64,000 nt of DNA from Legionella cincinnatiensis (GTDB lineage: Bacteria > Pseudomonadota > Gammaproteobacteria > Legionellales > Legionellaceae): contig NZ_UGNX01000001.1 of assembly GCF_900452415.1 (NCBI RefSeq), forward strand, positions 1,922,001-1,986,000. Direction: 5' to 3'. The notes below the pieces were generated by a model, which worked only from the letters and a program-made list of their open reading frames with translations, was not told the origin of the DNA and ran no database searches. The stretch's first letter is position 1. Every line of letters starts with the position of its first letter. Below are positions 1-7,931 of the stretch, in pieces. A program made the position numbers and the translations under genes.

Positions 1-3000
1 CTTTGAGTTCAATATCAACACCTCTTCCTTCCATCTCAGTGGTAATAGTGACTTGGCCTGGTTTTCCAGCTTCATTTTTAATATAGTTTGCTTCAGAAAT
101 GGATTCATCATAATCGATTCCCGCATGAATACGAGTCAGTTTGGGCAAACCCTCTTGATTTCGTTTTGATTTTAAACGCTCCTCTAATTTATCATGAAGT
201 ATTTTAGATTCATTGTCGTTTTTACAAATCAAAAGAATTGGTTGATGTTTCGCTCTCGACTCCAAGATATGATCGACTAACGCATCTAATTGTTTTGTTT
301 CATTTTGAGTAATGCGAGTAGGGCGATCAAAACGGCGTATTCCTTTATGTCTTGGTACAAAGATAAATTGCGTTCCAAATTCAGATTGAGCTTCTCTTTG
401 TTCCATCTGTGAGCCTATAGTCCCAGTTACTGCATGTAAGCTGCCTTGATTATAGGCTTTAAGTAGGGTATTAGAAGAACTACTAAAGGTAATTTTTCTT
501 ATAGGATCAATGTTAAAAACACGTTTCTTATTTTTACATTGCTCAAGTGCTTCTTTTAGATATGGATTTTCTATATTAGGGTTTTGTGCTTTTATGAGAC
601 GATTGAGTTCGGCATGTAAGCATTGATGCACTCCATCACCAAAATTAGAGTTCTTACTAATACGTGAACCGATGAGACACATCGCAGCAGCTACTTTTTT
701 ATCACCAAGCGGAGTCGGCGTGGTGGCATCAGCTACAACTGTATAATCAACATTATATTCCAGATGACGAGCTGTATAGGCTGCATCTTGCCATTTTTCT
801 AGTTGTGAGACAGGTATTGATTTAATAATTTGGAATAACCCGGGGTTTCTTGTCTCAATAAAAGTGAGTAGTTGTTCATTGCAACGTTGTTTGTTTTCTA
901 AGTATGTTTTTTCAGTATCACTTTGCGCAAAAAAATCCATCAGTAATGGGAAAAGTGCTAGCAAATCGATATTTTGCTTAGGGATTGTCGAAGAGTAGTT
1001 ATATTTTAAATTTGCAACATCAAAATAAGTGACATCGGCTTCATCCAGTAATAAGGCTCGTTTTTCAGGATCTTTATTAAGTACTTGATCCGATTTATTT
1101 TGGCTGAATGCTTTATTACGAAACAGGCATAGATTTTCAGGATCAGAGAAATTAATTCCGCCCATTTTATAATCTTCAATTTTAGATGAAGAGGTAATGA
1201 AATTAACTTCAGCGCCCAGAGAGTTAAAGAAAGGCAATGAGTCAAGGTAATCACGTTCTGCAAGAGCTAAGTTGCTGGTCAAAAAATCTACAGTTTTGCC
1301 TTTAAGGAATTGACAGGCATTTAGAATCATCATGATTCGTGTTTTTCCTTCCCCAGTTCCTATTTCAGCAGTAACTTTATTACCTGTTTCCAAGAGGGAA
1401 AGGATGGCTATAATTTGAGTGGTATTTAGCTCATAGGAGCGTCCAGGTACTTGGCTTTTACCCACAAATTCTGGAAGACGACCTTTACATCGATGTAATA
1501 ACTCTGCTGTGAGCATAACCATTTTAATATGATTTGCAGGTGGTCTTTCTTTAAATAATTTAAGTTGGTCCAATATTTGTTGGGTAGATAAGTCTCTTAC
1601 TCGTTCTTGTTCATTTTTAATTTCATCAAGATAGTCTTGAGTGAATATTTTTTGGACTTCAGGCATCTGTTTCAGCGTTTTTTTCGCAGCATCGAGCTTG
1701 AATCCATTTTCTTTTTCACGTCCGTCATGGGTGCTTGTGGCACAAGGGTGTTTGTCGAAGTATTGGTATCGTTCTTCAACTTTTCTTTCAGATATTTCTG
1801 TTCCAGATCGTACTGTTTTAGTCCAGTCTATAAAGGTGGATAAGGAAGGAAATGGGGCATGTTGATAGTACTTGTGAAGAAATTGAGTGATTGAATCATT
1901 TTCTTTATTTTCATGAATAAATTTAAGAAAAGTGTGGACATCTGCTTTGCTGCATTTCACTCCATTATTCATTTGGGTGATTACAGCATTAATGTAATCT
2001 TTTTGCAGATGTTGAGATAATTCATTGTATTCTTTGGAGTTAAACAATTCGATTAAATCTTTTACACCGCGATCAGGAAGACCTCCTGAATAGTGGTACA
2101 TGAGACTTAACACCAGATTTTGATGATCAAGAGCAACTAACTTATCAATAAGTTGACATATATCGTTATGATTTTTGCTCACATTATCTGGCGAACCCTT
2201 AAGAGCCATGCTAATAAAGTGATTCGTACGAGTGGAAATATTGCTGTATTTTTGAATTAATTCTCTTTTTTTCGCGTGGAGATGAAGGACAACATTTTGG
2301 AAACTGTGATTTTCTTTATTCTTGATTGTTTGGAGATCTTTGTATGTATTTGATTCCTTTTCTACTAATTCTGGAGTGAGGCCAAGTGATTCCAAGCTAT
2401 CTAGTTCTTCTCCAGTTACCTCATCAGTAGGGGGGGTCTTCCAGAAATAGCTTAAAACATTTTGGATGAGGTTTTTATTTTGTTGTTGGGTAGAGCGCTC
2501 CTCTACTGCTTTGATGATTTCAGTAATGCGGGTGCTAATTGCTTGGCAGTCTTTAAAATATTCGTTGTCATTTACTGAAAGCATTAAAATTGCATCAATA
2601 TCTTGTTTAATTTTCTTTAGTTTATCGACTGATTTAATACCAGAGTTAGGATTGTCTATTAAATCGGAAATAGAGTCCCTTAATTCGTTTAATTCTTGCG
2701 GATAATCCATTGCTTCAGGGACTTTTGCTTTCGTATGATATTCATGGAGTGAGCCAGGCATGCTCAGGCAGACTAGTTCGGCTGAAAAATTAAATGCTTC
2801 CTTACGTGTGATTTGTTTTTTTAAGAGTTTGGGGTAAAGAACATCCAGTAAGTAGCTGCATTTTGCAAGGGAATTGGTTATATCCCCTTTATTTGATCGG
2901 TGCTCTTGAATGAGATTCATATACTGTTCAAACTCATCAAAGGAGTTGTTTTTTGTAATGCTATCAATAAGAGCCTTAAATTGTGTCAGATAACTAGGCG

Positions 3001-5635
3001 GGCCAGGATGATGGTTGCGTGACAACAGTCCATTAGTTTTAAATGCTTCTTGACAGAACTCAAAGAATCGTATTTTTTGAGCGGGAGTTAAAATTTTTGT
3101 GAGACTTACTAAGCTTCTTACAAGAGCCTCATGTTGATCTTTTTCTTCCTCATTATCAAAGTTACTGACCATCTGTTCAATTAGCGAGCATGTCTCTTTT
3201 TGAGTACACTCAAGCTCTCTGAACAGTGTACTAAAATTAACTGCGTCTTTAAGATCAAGCAACATTGTTCCACTAAAGTGGTTGCCATAGTGTTCATGCA
3301 TCCATTCCCGAATCTCTTTTTTAGTTGTTGGTTTGGAACGGCAAATCAGAATCATTAAATCATCTTGGATTTTATTGAGTACTGTGTAGTTCAGCTTATT
3401 AGGATGGTTTCTGTTTTGGATTAATTGTAATAAGGATAAGCCATAGGGTAATAAGTTTTGAATTTTTTCTTGGTACTGAGCATTGTTTGGATTAGTGAGT
3501 CTTCTTTTATAGGGCTCAATGATTTCATTGACTAATCGCGTTTTATTTTCATATTCTAAATGAAAGGAAGTAAGTAGAGGTAATAATACTTCTTTTGGAT
3601 TTAATTCCGGAGGATTCGCTGTATTGACGTTTGCATCGGTCAATGCTTCACAGGCGCTAATGAATTGTTCTAGAAGAGTGATATCCTGCGGTTCAGGAAA
3701 GTATTGGCCATCCTTATTTGCTTTGATGGTTTCTGTTTTAATCAGACGAATTGCATGCATCATGCTCTCAGGATAATCTTTATAGAGTGAGGCTGCCTTA
3801 TCCATTTTTTTCATCATGTCTTTTTGGACCGCTTGTAACTCTAAGAGACTAAGTTTGGGATCGAGAAATTTATATTCAGAAAGTTTCAATAATTTGTTTA
3901 AATAACTCATGGGTGGAGTAACAGGCATGTCCATAATAGGTTTTAATGTTTGAATACGTACGGCTGGAGTTCCTCCTTGCGCATCGATGCCTTTTGAGAA
4001 TAATGCTCGTCCCACGGTACTACGATTCGCTTTAAGTCGCTCTAGAGAATCGAGTTTTATCATTCTTGTCTGAAAGCTTTCCCATTCTTCAAGTACGGCT
4101 TTGGCGTCAAAACCTGTTTTCGCATTTGTGCTTGTTGATTTGGCTAAAATATAAAGCATACGTATTTTAGCTTCATTATTGATTTCTTGATTTGAAAACA
4201 ATTCATCAATAATTTTTCTATACTGATCCAAAGGTAAATGTTGCTCTTGGGTAGCAAGATAACGATAAAAAGCAGGTTTAACCAGTTCTGGATTGCTGTT
4301 TTTATCTTGTACTAAGAGCCTTTTTACCCATTCAAGCTCTCCTCTTTCTCCCAAGTTAGTTTCCACTTGCATTTCTGGAATAATAAAATGGAAATTATTA
4401 GGATTGGGAATGATGATGTTATTGATACACTGCCATTGAAAGGCTTGATCGTGGGGATGACATTTATTTAAAAGATCTATAAGGGCAGTGAGTGTAGGTA
4501 AGAGCTCTTTTTCATCTTTAATCGTTTTTATTTCGTGAAAACTTAAGCCCATGTGTTCGATGGTGTTCACTGCGTCAGTAAATTGTTTAAATAAACCAGG
4601 TAAGTCACTATAACCAATTTTACGGCCATGATTTTGGATTAGAGCCATCCACCAACTTCGATGTTCTTTACTGAGGTTGGCAATTTTAGAAAGTGTCTCT
4701 TGGAATTCTTTATTGTCAATAAAAGGTAAAAAAGTTGGCATGTATTTAAATAAAGAGGCATACGTATCTATGAATGCAGGTCCTTTGTAAGGATCTTGAT
4801 TGTACTCATCCCATATTTTAAATAACTGGCTTAGTCCAGGTGCTCCATATTGCCCATAAACATCGAGAAGTGCATTATATTGTTCTTTGTCAAATTTGAG
4901 TTTTGTACTCCATGTTGTAAGATTTTGTACTAATTCCCTATTATTTTTTAGGAGTCCAGGTAATGGGTGGTTCTCTTTATTAAATTGAAGACCTAGATCC
5001 TTTTTAAAGGTTTCTGCTTCTTTTCTGTTCGTTAATTCGTTCCATTTGGACAGATTTGCCCTCTGAGTTGGTAGTGACAAAATGTCAGTGACTATCTTAG
5101 TGGCAATTGGTGAACGATCCAATTTAGGTAAATCATTCGTGGGTATTACGGTTGATGGATTTTCTACCTCAGTCACAGATATTGGTTGAATTTCTGTACT
5201 TACCTCTTCATGTAGAGTAATTTCAATTCGAGGTATAATTTTTCCTTTAGGAAGTATTCTCCCCTCTGATTTTTTTGACGTAGACTGTGCTGATTGTGGA
5301 AGGCTATTTTCTAACTTTTGTTGATTCTTTTCTAAACGATGATTGGAAATAAGATTGTCCAATTCAATTTGAATTTGGGTGTTTTCCAAATGTTCTGGAA
5401 GATTAATATTCAGTGTAATTTGTTGGTGTGTTTTTAGAAAATCAAGTATTTTTTGTGCCTGAAGAGCAGTCATTTCGCTGCCCTGAATTATTAAACTTTT
5501 GACAGGGCTATCAATGAGATTTGTTAATGCCTGAGTGATTTGAATATCAATATCAGACGCAGGCACTATGTTTAAATCGAGCAAAGCGTCATCGTTTTGA
5601 TATTTAAGAATTTCATGATCTCGCCTCTCAAGCAT
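1..5635 (-). CDS. Giant protein with C-terminal SecA-like DEAD motor (partial, runs off left edge)
   Basis: One uninterrupted frame gives 1878 codons before the window edge cuts it. The first 1400 or so residues are helical, charged and unrecognised. They are followed by a SecA-type ATPase core: Walker A GTGEGKT at residues 1426-1432, a DEAD Walker B at 1531-1534, then a second-lobe stretch beginning AVTGT and running to RRFDRP that mirrors the SecA NBD2 entry. At the edge lies TTEMEGRGVDIEL, matching the SecA motif TNMAGRGTDI. True SecA is about 900 residues with the motor at its N-terminus, so this is not the housekeeping translocase. The start is the ATG at 5635, preceded by AGGAGG with 4-nt spacing, overlapping the upstream small gene by 8 nt. 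The motor assignment comes from motifs. A role as a secreted effector is inferred from size, context and the neighbouring SH2/U-box gene. Confidence 0.82.
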   Translation of the reverse strand, partial: MLERRDHEILKYQNDDALLDLNIVPASDIDIQITQALTNLIDSPVKSLIIQGSEMTALQAQKILDFLKTHQQITLNINLPEHLENTQIQIELDNLISNHRLEKNQQKLENSLPQSAQSTSKKSEGRILPKGKIIPRIEITLHEEVSTEIQPISVTEVENPSTVIPTNDLPKLDRSPIATKIVTDILSLPTQRANLSKWNELTNRKEAETFKKDLGLQFNKENHPLPGLLKNNRELVQNLTTWSTKLKFDKEQYNALLDVYGQYGAPGLSQLFKIWDEYNQDPYKGPAFIDTYASLFKYMPTFLPFIDNKEFQETLSKIANLSKEHRSWWMALIQNHGRKIGYSDLPGLFKQFTDAVNTIEHMGLSFHEIKTIKDEKELLPTLTALIDLLNKCHPHDQAFQWQCINNIIIPNPNNFHFIIPEMQVETNLGERGELEWVKRLLVQDKNSNPELVKPAFYRYLATQEQHLPLDQYRKIIDELFSNQEINNEAKIRMLYILAKSTSTNAKTGFDAKAVLEEWESFQTRMIKLDSLERLKANRSTVGRALFSKGIDAQGGTPAVRIQTLKPIMDMPVTPPMSYLNKLLKLSEYKFLDPKLSLLELQAVQKDMMKKMDKAASLYKDYPESMMHAIRLIKTETIKANKDGQYFPEPQDITLLEQFISACEALTDANVNTANPPELNPKEVLLPLLTSFHLEYENKTRLVNEIIEPYKRRLTNPNNAQYQEKIQNLLPYGLSLLQLIQNRNHPNKLNYTVLNKIQDDLMILICRSKPTTKKEIREWMHEHYGNHFSGTMLLDLKDAVNFSTLFRELECTQKETCSLIEQMVSNFDNEEEKDQHEALVRSLVSLTKILTPAQKIRFFEFCQEAFKTNGLLSRNHHPGPPSYLTQFKALIDSITKNNSFDEFEQYMNLIQEHRSNKGDITNSLAKCSYLLDVLYPKLLKKQITRKEAFNFSAELVCLSMPGSLHEYHTKAKVPEAMDYPQELNELRDSISDLIDNPNSGIKSVDKLKKIKQDIDAILMLSVNDNEYFKDCQAISTRITEIIKAVEERSTQQQNKNLIQNVLSYFWKTPPTDEVTGEELDSLESLGLTPELVEKESNTYKDLQTIKNKENHSFQNVVLHLHAKKRELIQKYSNISTRTNHFISMALKGSPDNVSKNHNDICQLIDKLVALDHQNLVLSLMYHYSGGLPDRGVKDLIELFNSKEYNELSQHLQKDYINAVITQMNNGVKCSKADVHTFLKFIHENKENDSITQFLHKYYQHAPFPSLSTFIDWTKTVRSGTEISERKVEERYQYFDKHPCATSTHDGREKENGFKLDAAKKTLKQMPEVQKIFTQDYLDEIKNEQERVRDLSTQQILDQLKLFKERPPANHIKMVMLTAELLHRCKGRLPEFVGKSQVPGRSYELNTTQIIAILSLLETGNKVTAEIGTGEGKTRIMMILNACQFLKGKTVDFLTSNLALAERDYLDSLPFFNSLGAEVNFITSSSKIEDYKMGGINFSDPENLCLFRNKAFSQNKSDQVLNKDPEKRALLLDEADVTYFDVANLKYNYSSTIPKQNIDLLALFPLLMDFFAQSDTEKTYLENKQRCNEQLLTFIETRNPGLFQIIKSIPVSQLEKWQDAAYTARHLEYNVDYTVVADATTPTPLGDKKVAAAMCLIGSRISKNSNFGDGVHQCLHAELNRLIKAQNPNIENPYLKEALEQCKNKKRVFNIDPIRKITFSSSSNTLLKAYNQGSLHAVTGTIGSQMEQREAQSEFGTQFIFVPRHKGIRRFDRPTRITQNETKQLDALVDHILESRAKHQPILLICKNDNESKILHDKLEERLKSKRNQEGLPKLTRIHAGIDYDESISEANYIKNEAGKPGQVTITTEMEGRGVDIELK

Positions 5636-5867
5636 ACATCCTCCTATTAAAATAGGTACTGGTCGATACATAGGCATTATAGTTTTTATTTATTAACAAA
5701 GTCTTAACATCTTTCAATTTAACAAACAAAAATTTTGCAATATAATTAGGAAATTGATCAGTGACTATGTCATTATCTAAAATAAGGTAAGTAGTTTCAG
5801 AGGAAGTTGGGCTAAATTCCCTATCTAGCTCTGCCTTTTTTTTATGGTATATCTGATATGCTTTCAT
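5628..5867 (-). CDS. Small hypothetical protein (79 aa) overlapping the giant SecA-like gene
   Basis: The ORF begins at an ATG preceded by GTGGAG and ends 8 nt inside the giant downstream gene; the downstream Shine-Dalgarno AGGAGG lies within this gene's last codons. That arrangement suggests translational coupling. The product is a soluble, mixed-charge protein of 79 residues with no signal peptide, membrane segment or recognised motif. A dedicated partner or chaperone of the large protein is a possible role given the overlap, but nothing in the sequence proves it. Confidence 0.55.
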   Translation of the reverse strand: MKAYQIYHKKKAELDREFSPTSSETTYLILDNDIVTDQFPNYIAKFLFVKLKDVKTLLINKNYNAYVSTSTYFNRRMYA

Positions 5868-6036
5868 GGGGACTCCACAGGAATAAAAAAATCTTTAATT
5901 GTTCATTGATTACAAAATGACATCATTAATACATTGGTTATACATTGGTTGTAGGTTTGATCCCTCCACGTCCTATCAATAAAATCATGCGAGCCCTTCA
6001 AGTCCTATTATGTGGCTCCTAATCTACCTAGTTAAG

Positions 6037-7398
6037 CTAAAGAGCAAAGGTTCCTTGCTTTTGATCATTGTTATCAGTTTCAGCACAGGCTGATTCCGTA
6101 TTACTGTCTTCTCTCAAACTTGAAGTGCTTGTAAAAAAAGCGGGTGAAAAGTTAGAGTTTCTTGTAGTACCTGCAATGGCTCTCTCTGAAAAGACTTCTC
6201 GCTCTTCTTTAGATGCATGCTCTGTCTGTTTCTGTTGTTCTGGATTTTGAACCAATTGCATAGCTTCCATAAATTTAAAAAGACAAAGCTCTAATTTGCT
6301 CCGATAGCCCTTGCAATGTGTAGGATATTCAACGATGGGGGTTTGAGTTAACGGGCATTTATTCAGTAATCTATCATTATGAAAAATACCATCCGCATCA
6401 TAAACTTGACCCGTTTCTGTTAGGTAATAGGGCTCTAGAAATAACTCCTGTGTGACAGGACAGAAAAGATTATCTCGTAGGTTGCATTTCTCCAACCATT
6501 CAGCAAATTGCTCTTTTAATTGTGTAACTTCCTGAAGGTGATCTCCATTCTTAAAAGGTTTAGGTTGGCGAAAATGTTGAATCAACTCCTCTGACGTTAT
6601 ATTGGGTAGACTATATTCTTTTAAAAAATCTAGAGCGTTATTAGGTTCATTTTCATCTGCTTTGGGATCTTTTAGTCCAGCTAAAATAGAATTTAATATT
6701 AGTTCAACATTATTTAATGCTTCGAGGGGGTTACCATAAAGGAACGCTCTTCCAGCTCCAACTTTCATATATACCTGATGAATGTCACAATAGCCTGAAT
6801 ACTCAGGTGTTGTAGAAGCTTGTTTTGCTGTAGGGATAAGAATGTTTGTTTTTTCTAGTTTTAGGATAGTAAATATTTGCTTAAGAAGTTCATCGCACTT
6901 TTCTTTAATGTTTTCTTTCATTAACTGTTGATAGCTATCAGGTCTTGAGTAATTGTCAAGCTCGTCTCCAGTCACTTCTTTCCAATTCTCACCCACAAAA
7001 GCAAATCGCACGTGCTTGATTTGTCCTCCTTTCTTATAGGTGACACTAATCATTCCCAATTTTCTACTTTCGCGAATTAGCCAATATCCTTCGGGTTTAT
7101 TTCCCAACATGTTTTCGAATGTGAGAAGAATATTTTCTGCATCTGCAATAGGTGTAATTTGTCTTTTAAAAATAAGAATTTGCCCTTTATCTTCCTGTTT
7201 AAAAATTTTTTTGGCCTTTTTTTTAGAAATTTCCCAACCTAAAGAAGGATCGTCATCGTCCTCTTTAGACATTAATTTTTTTGCCGCAATTGCATCAAGT
7301 TCAGCATCTGAAAATGAAGAATCTACTGAATTTCCTAATTCATTATTTTGCGCCATTTGTTGTCTTAAGGATTCACGAATTTCTTCTTGGCTTTGCAT
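6037..7398 (-). CDS. SH2 domain plus U-box protein (LUSH-like effector candidate)
   Basis: 453 residues. Residues about 85-135 form an SH2-like domain: AENILL helix, then GYWLIRESR (106-112 holds the FLVRES equivalent, with R109 as the phosphotyrosine-binding arginine), then a SVTYKK strand and IKHVRF matching the usual HYxI strand. Residues about 308-380 form a U-box: FCPVTQELFLEPY, VYDADGI, and CPLTQTP, which would recruit a ubiquitin-charged E2. The combination matches the Legionella SH2/U-box architecture reported in work on bacterial superbinder SH2 domains (called LUSH). The expected role is ubiquitin ligation onto tyrosine-phosphorylated host proteins; this is inferred from the domains. 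The start has AGGAG 7-8 nt upstream. The C-terminal 70 residues are polar and low complexity, as often seen in secreted effectors. Confidence 0.85.
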   Translation of the reverse strand: MQSQEEIRESLRQQMAQNNELGNSVDSSFSDAELDAIAAKKLMSKEDDDDPSLGWEISKKKAKKIFKQEDKGQILIFKRQITPIADAENILLTFENMLGNKPEGYWLIRESRKLGMISVTYKKGGQIKHVRFAFVGENWKEVTGDELDNYSRPDSYQQLMKENIKEKCDELLKQIFTILKLEKTNILIPTAKQASTTPEYSGYCDIHQVYMKVGAGRAFLYGNPLEALNNVELILNSILAGLKDPKADENEPNNALDFLKEYSLPNITSEELIQHFRQPKPFKNGDHLQEVTQLKEQFAEWLEKCNLRDNLFCPVTQELFLEPYYLTETGQVYDADGIFHNDRLLNKCPLTQTPIVEYPTHCKGYRSKLELCLFKFMEAMQLVQNPEQQKQTEHASKEEREVFSERAIAGTTRNSNFSPAFFTSTSSLREDSNTESACAETDNNDQKQGTFAL

Positions 7399-7931
7399 TC
7401 AATATCTCCTAAAGTTTTATGAAATAAAAATAAACTTTATGATAATAAATTATTATTAAGTGAACTTTAGATTGTATATGGATAGATATACCCAATTTGA
7501 TTTAACCCATATTTTTTCGAGGCCTTAATCACTTCTGCCATATTTTTAAGTTAAATAAAATCAAATGGTTATGAGAAAATCTGGAGGGCTCATTCTAACT
7601 TTAAATGCGACAATCATTTATATACTTTTGCTTGAGGGAGATTCTCGCTCCACTCCCTCCTAAATTTCTACTCTCATCTATAAATACCCCTTATGGGGTT
7701 AAACTAGGTACTTAGCAGTGGAAGAACGTTTTTTGCTCTGATTTTGTTAGTACAAATAATTGAACAGAAAAACATCTTTTGCCAAATCGGTTCCTGATAC
7801 AGTAACATTGCTCTTGGACTCCTCTTTGGGCTCATAGAGTAGACTGTTTAAAAGAGGGGTATGAGTCCATATTATTGCCTAATTTTGAATTAATAGAATT
7901 AACATATTTTAAAATGTTGGAGATTTATTCC
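7399..7931. other. Intergenic region between divergent effector-like genes
   Basis: No coding frame of note. It should hold the promoters of both flanking genes. A GAGGGAG/CTCCCTC inverted repeat lies at 7634-7659 without a convincing T-tract, a short CCCC/GGGG hairpin lies near 7690, and a longer bulged hairpin (7816-7868) sits just upstream of the rightward gene. Confidence 0.5.
7816..7868 (+). promoter_or_regulatory. Bulged hairpin in the 5' leader of the SidE-PDE-like gene
   Basis: GGACTC-CTCTTT at 7816-7827 pairs with AAAGAG (7851-7856) and GAGTCC (7863-7868), leaving a 6-nt bulge (GGGTAT). It ends about 60 nt before the chosen ATG. It could be a leader structure, an attenuator or chance; no T-run follows. 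Confidence 0.3.

Noticed and set aside
1-5635. Housekeeping secA
   Set aside because: Motor position (after about 1400 residues) and total length do not fit the preprotein translocase.
5938-5990. Sequence like a tRNA T-arm and acceptor end (GGTTTGATCCC..)
   Set aside because: The stem has a mismatch, no D-arm or anticodon arm precedes it, and the CCA end is absent. At most a chance similarity or a tiny fragment.
7040-7459. 139-codon plus-strand ORF opposite the SH2/U-box gene
   Set aside because: Antisense to a well-supported gene with clear domains; no independent start signal.
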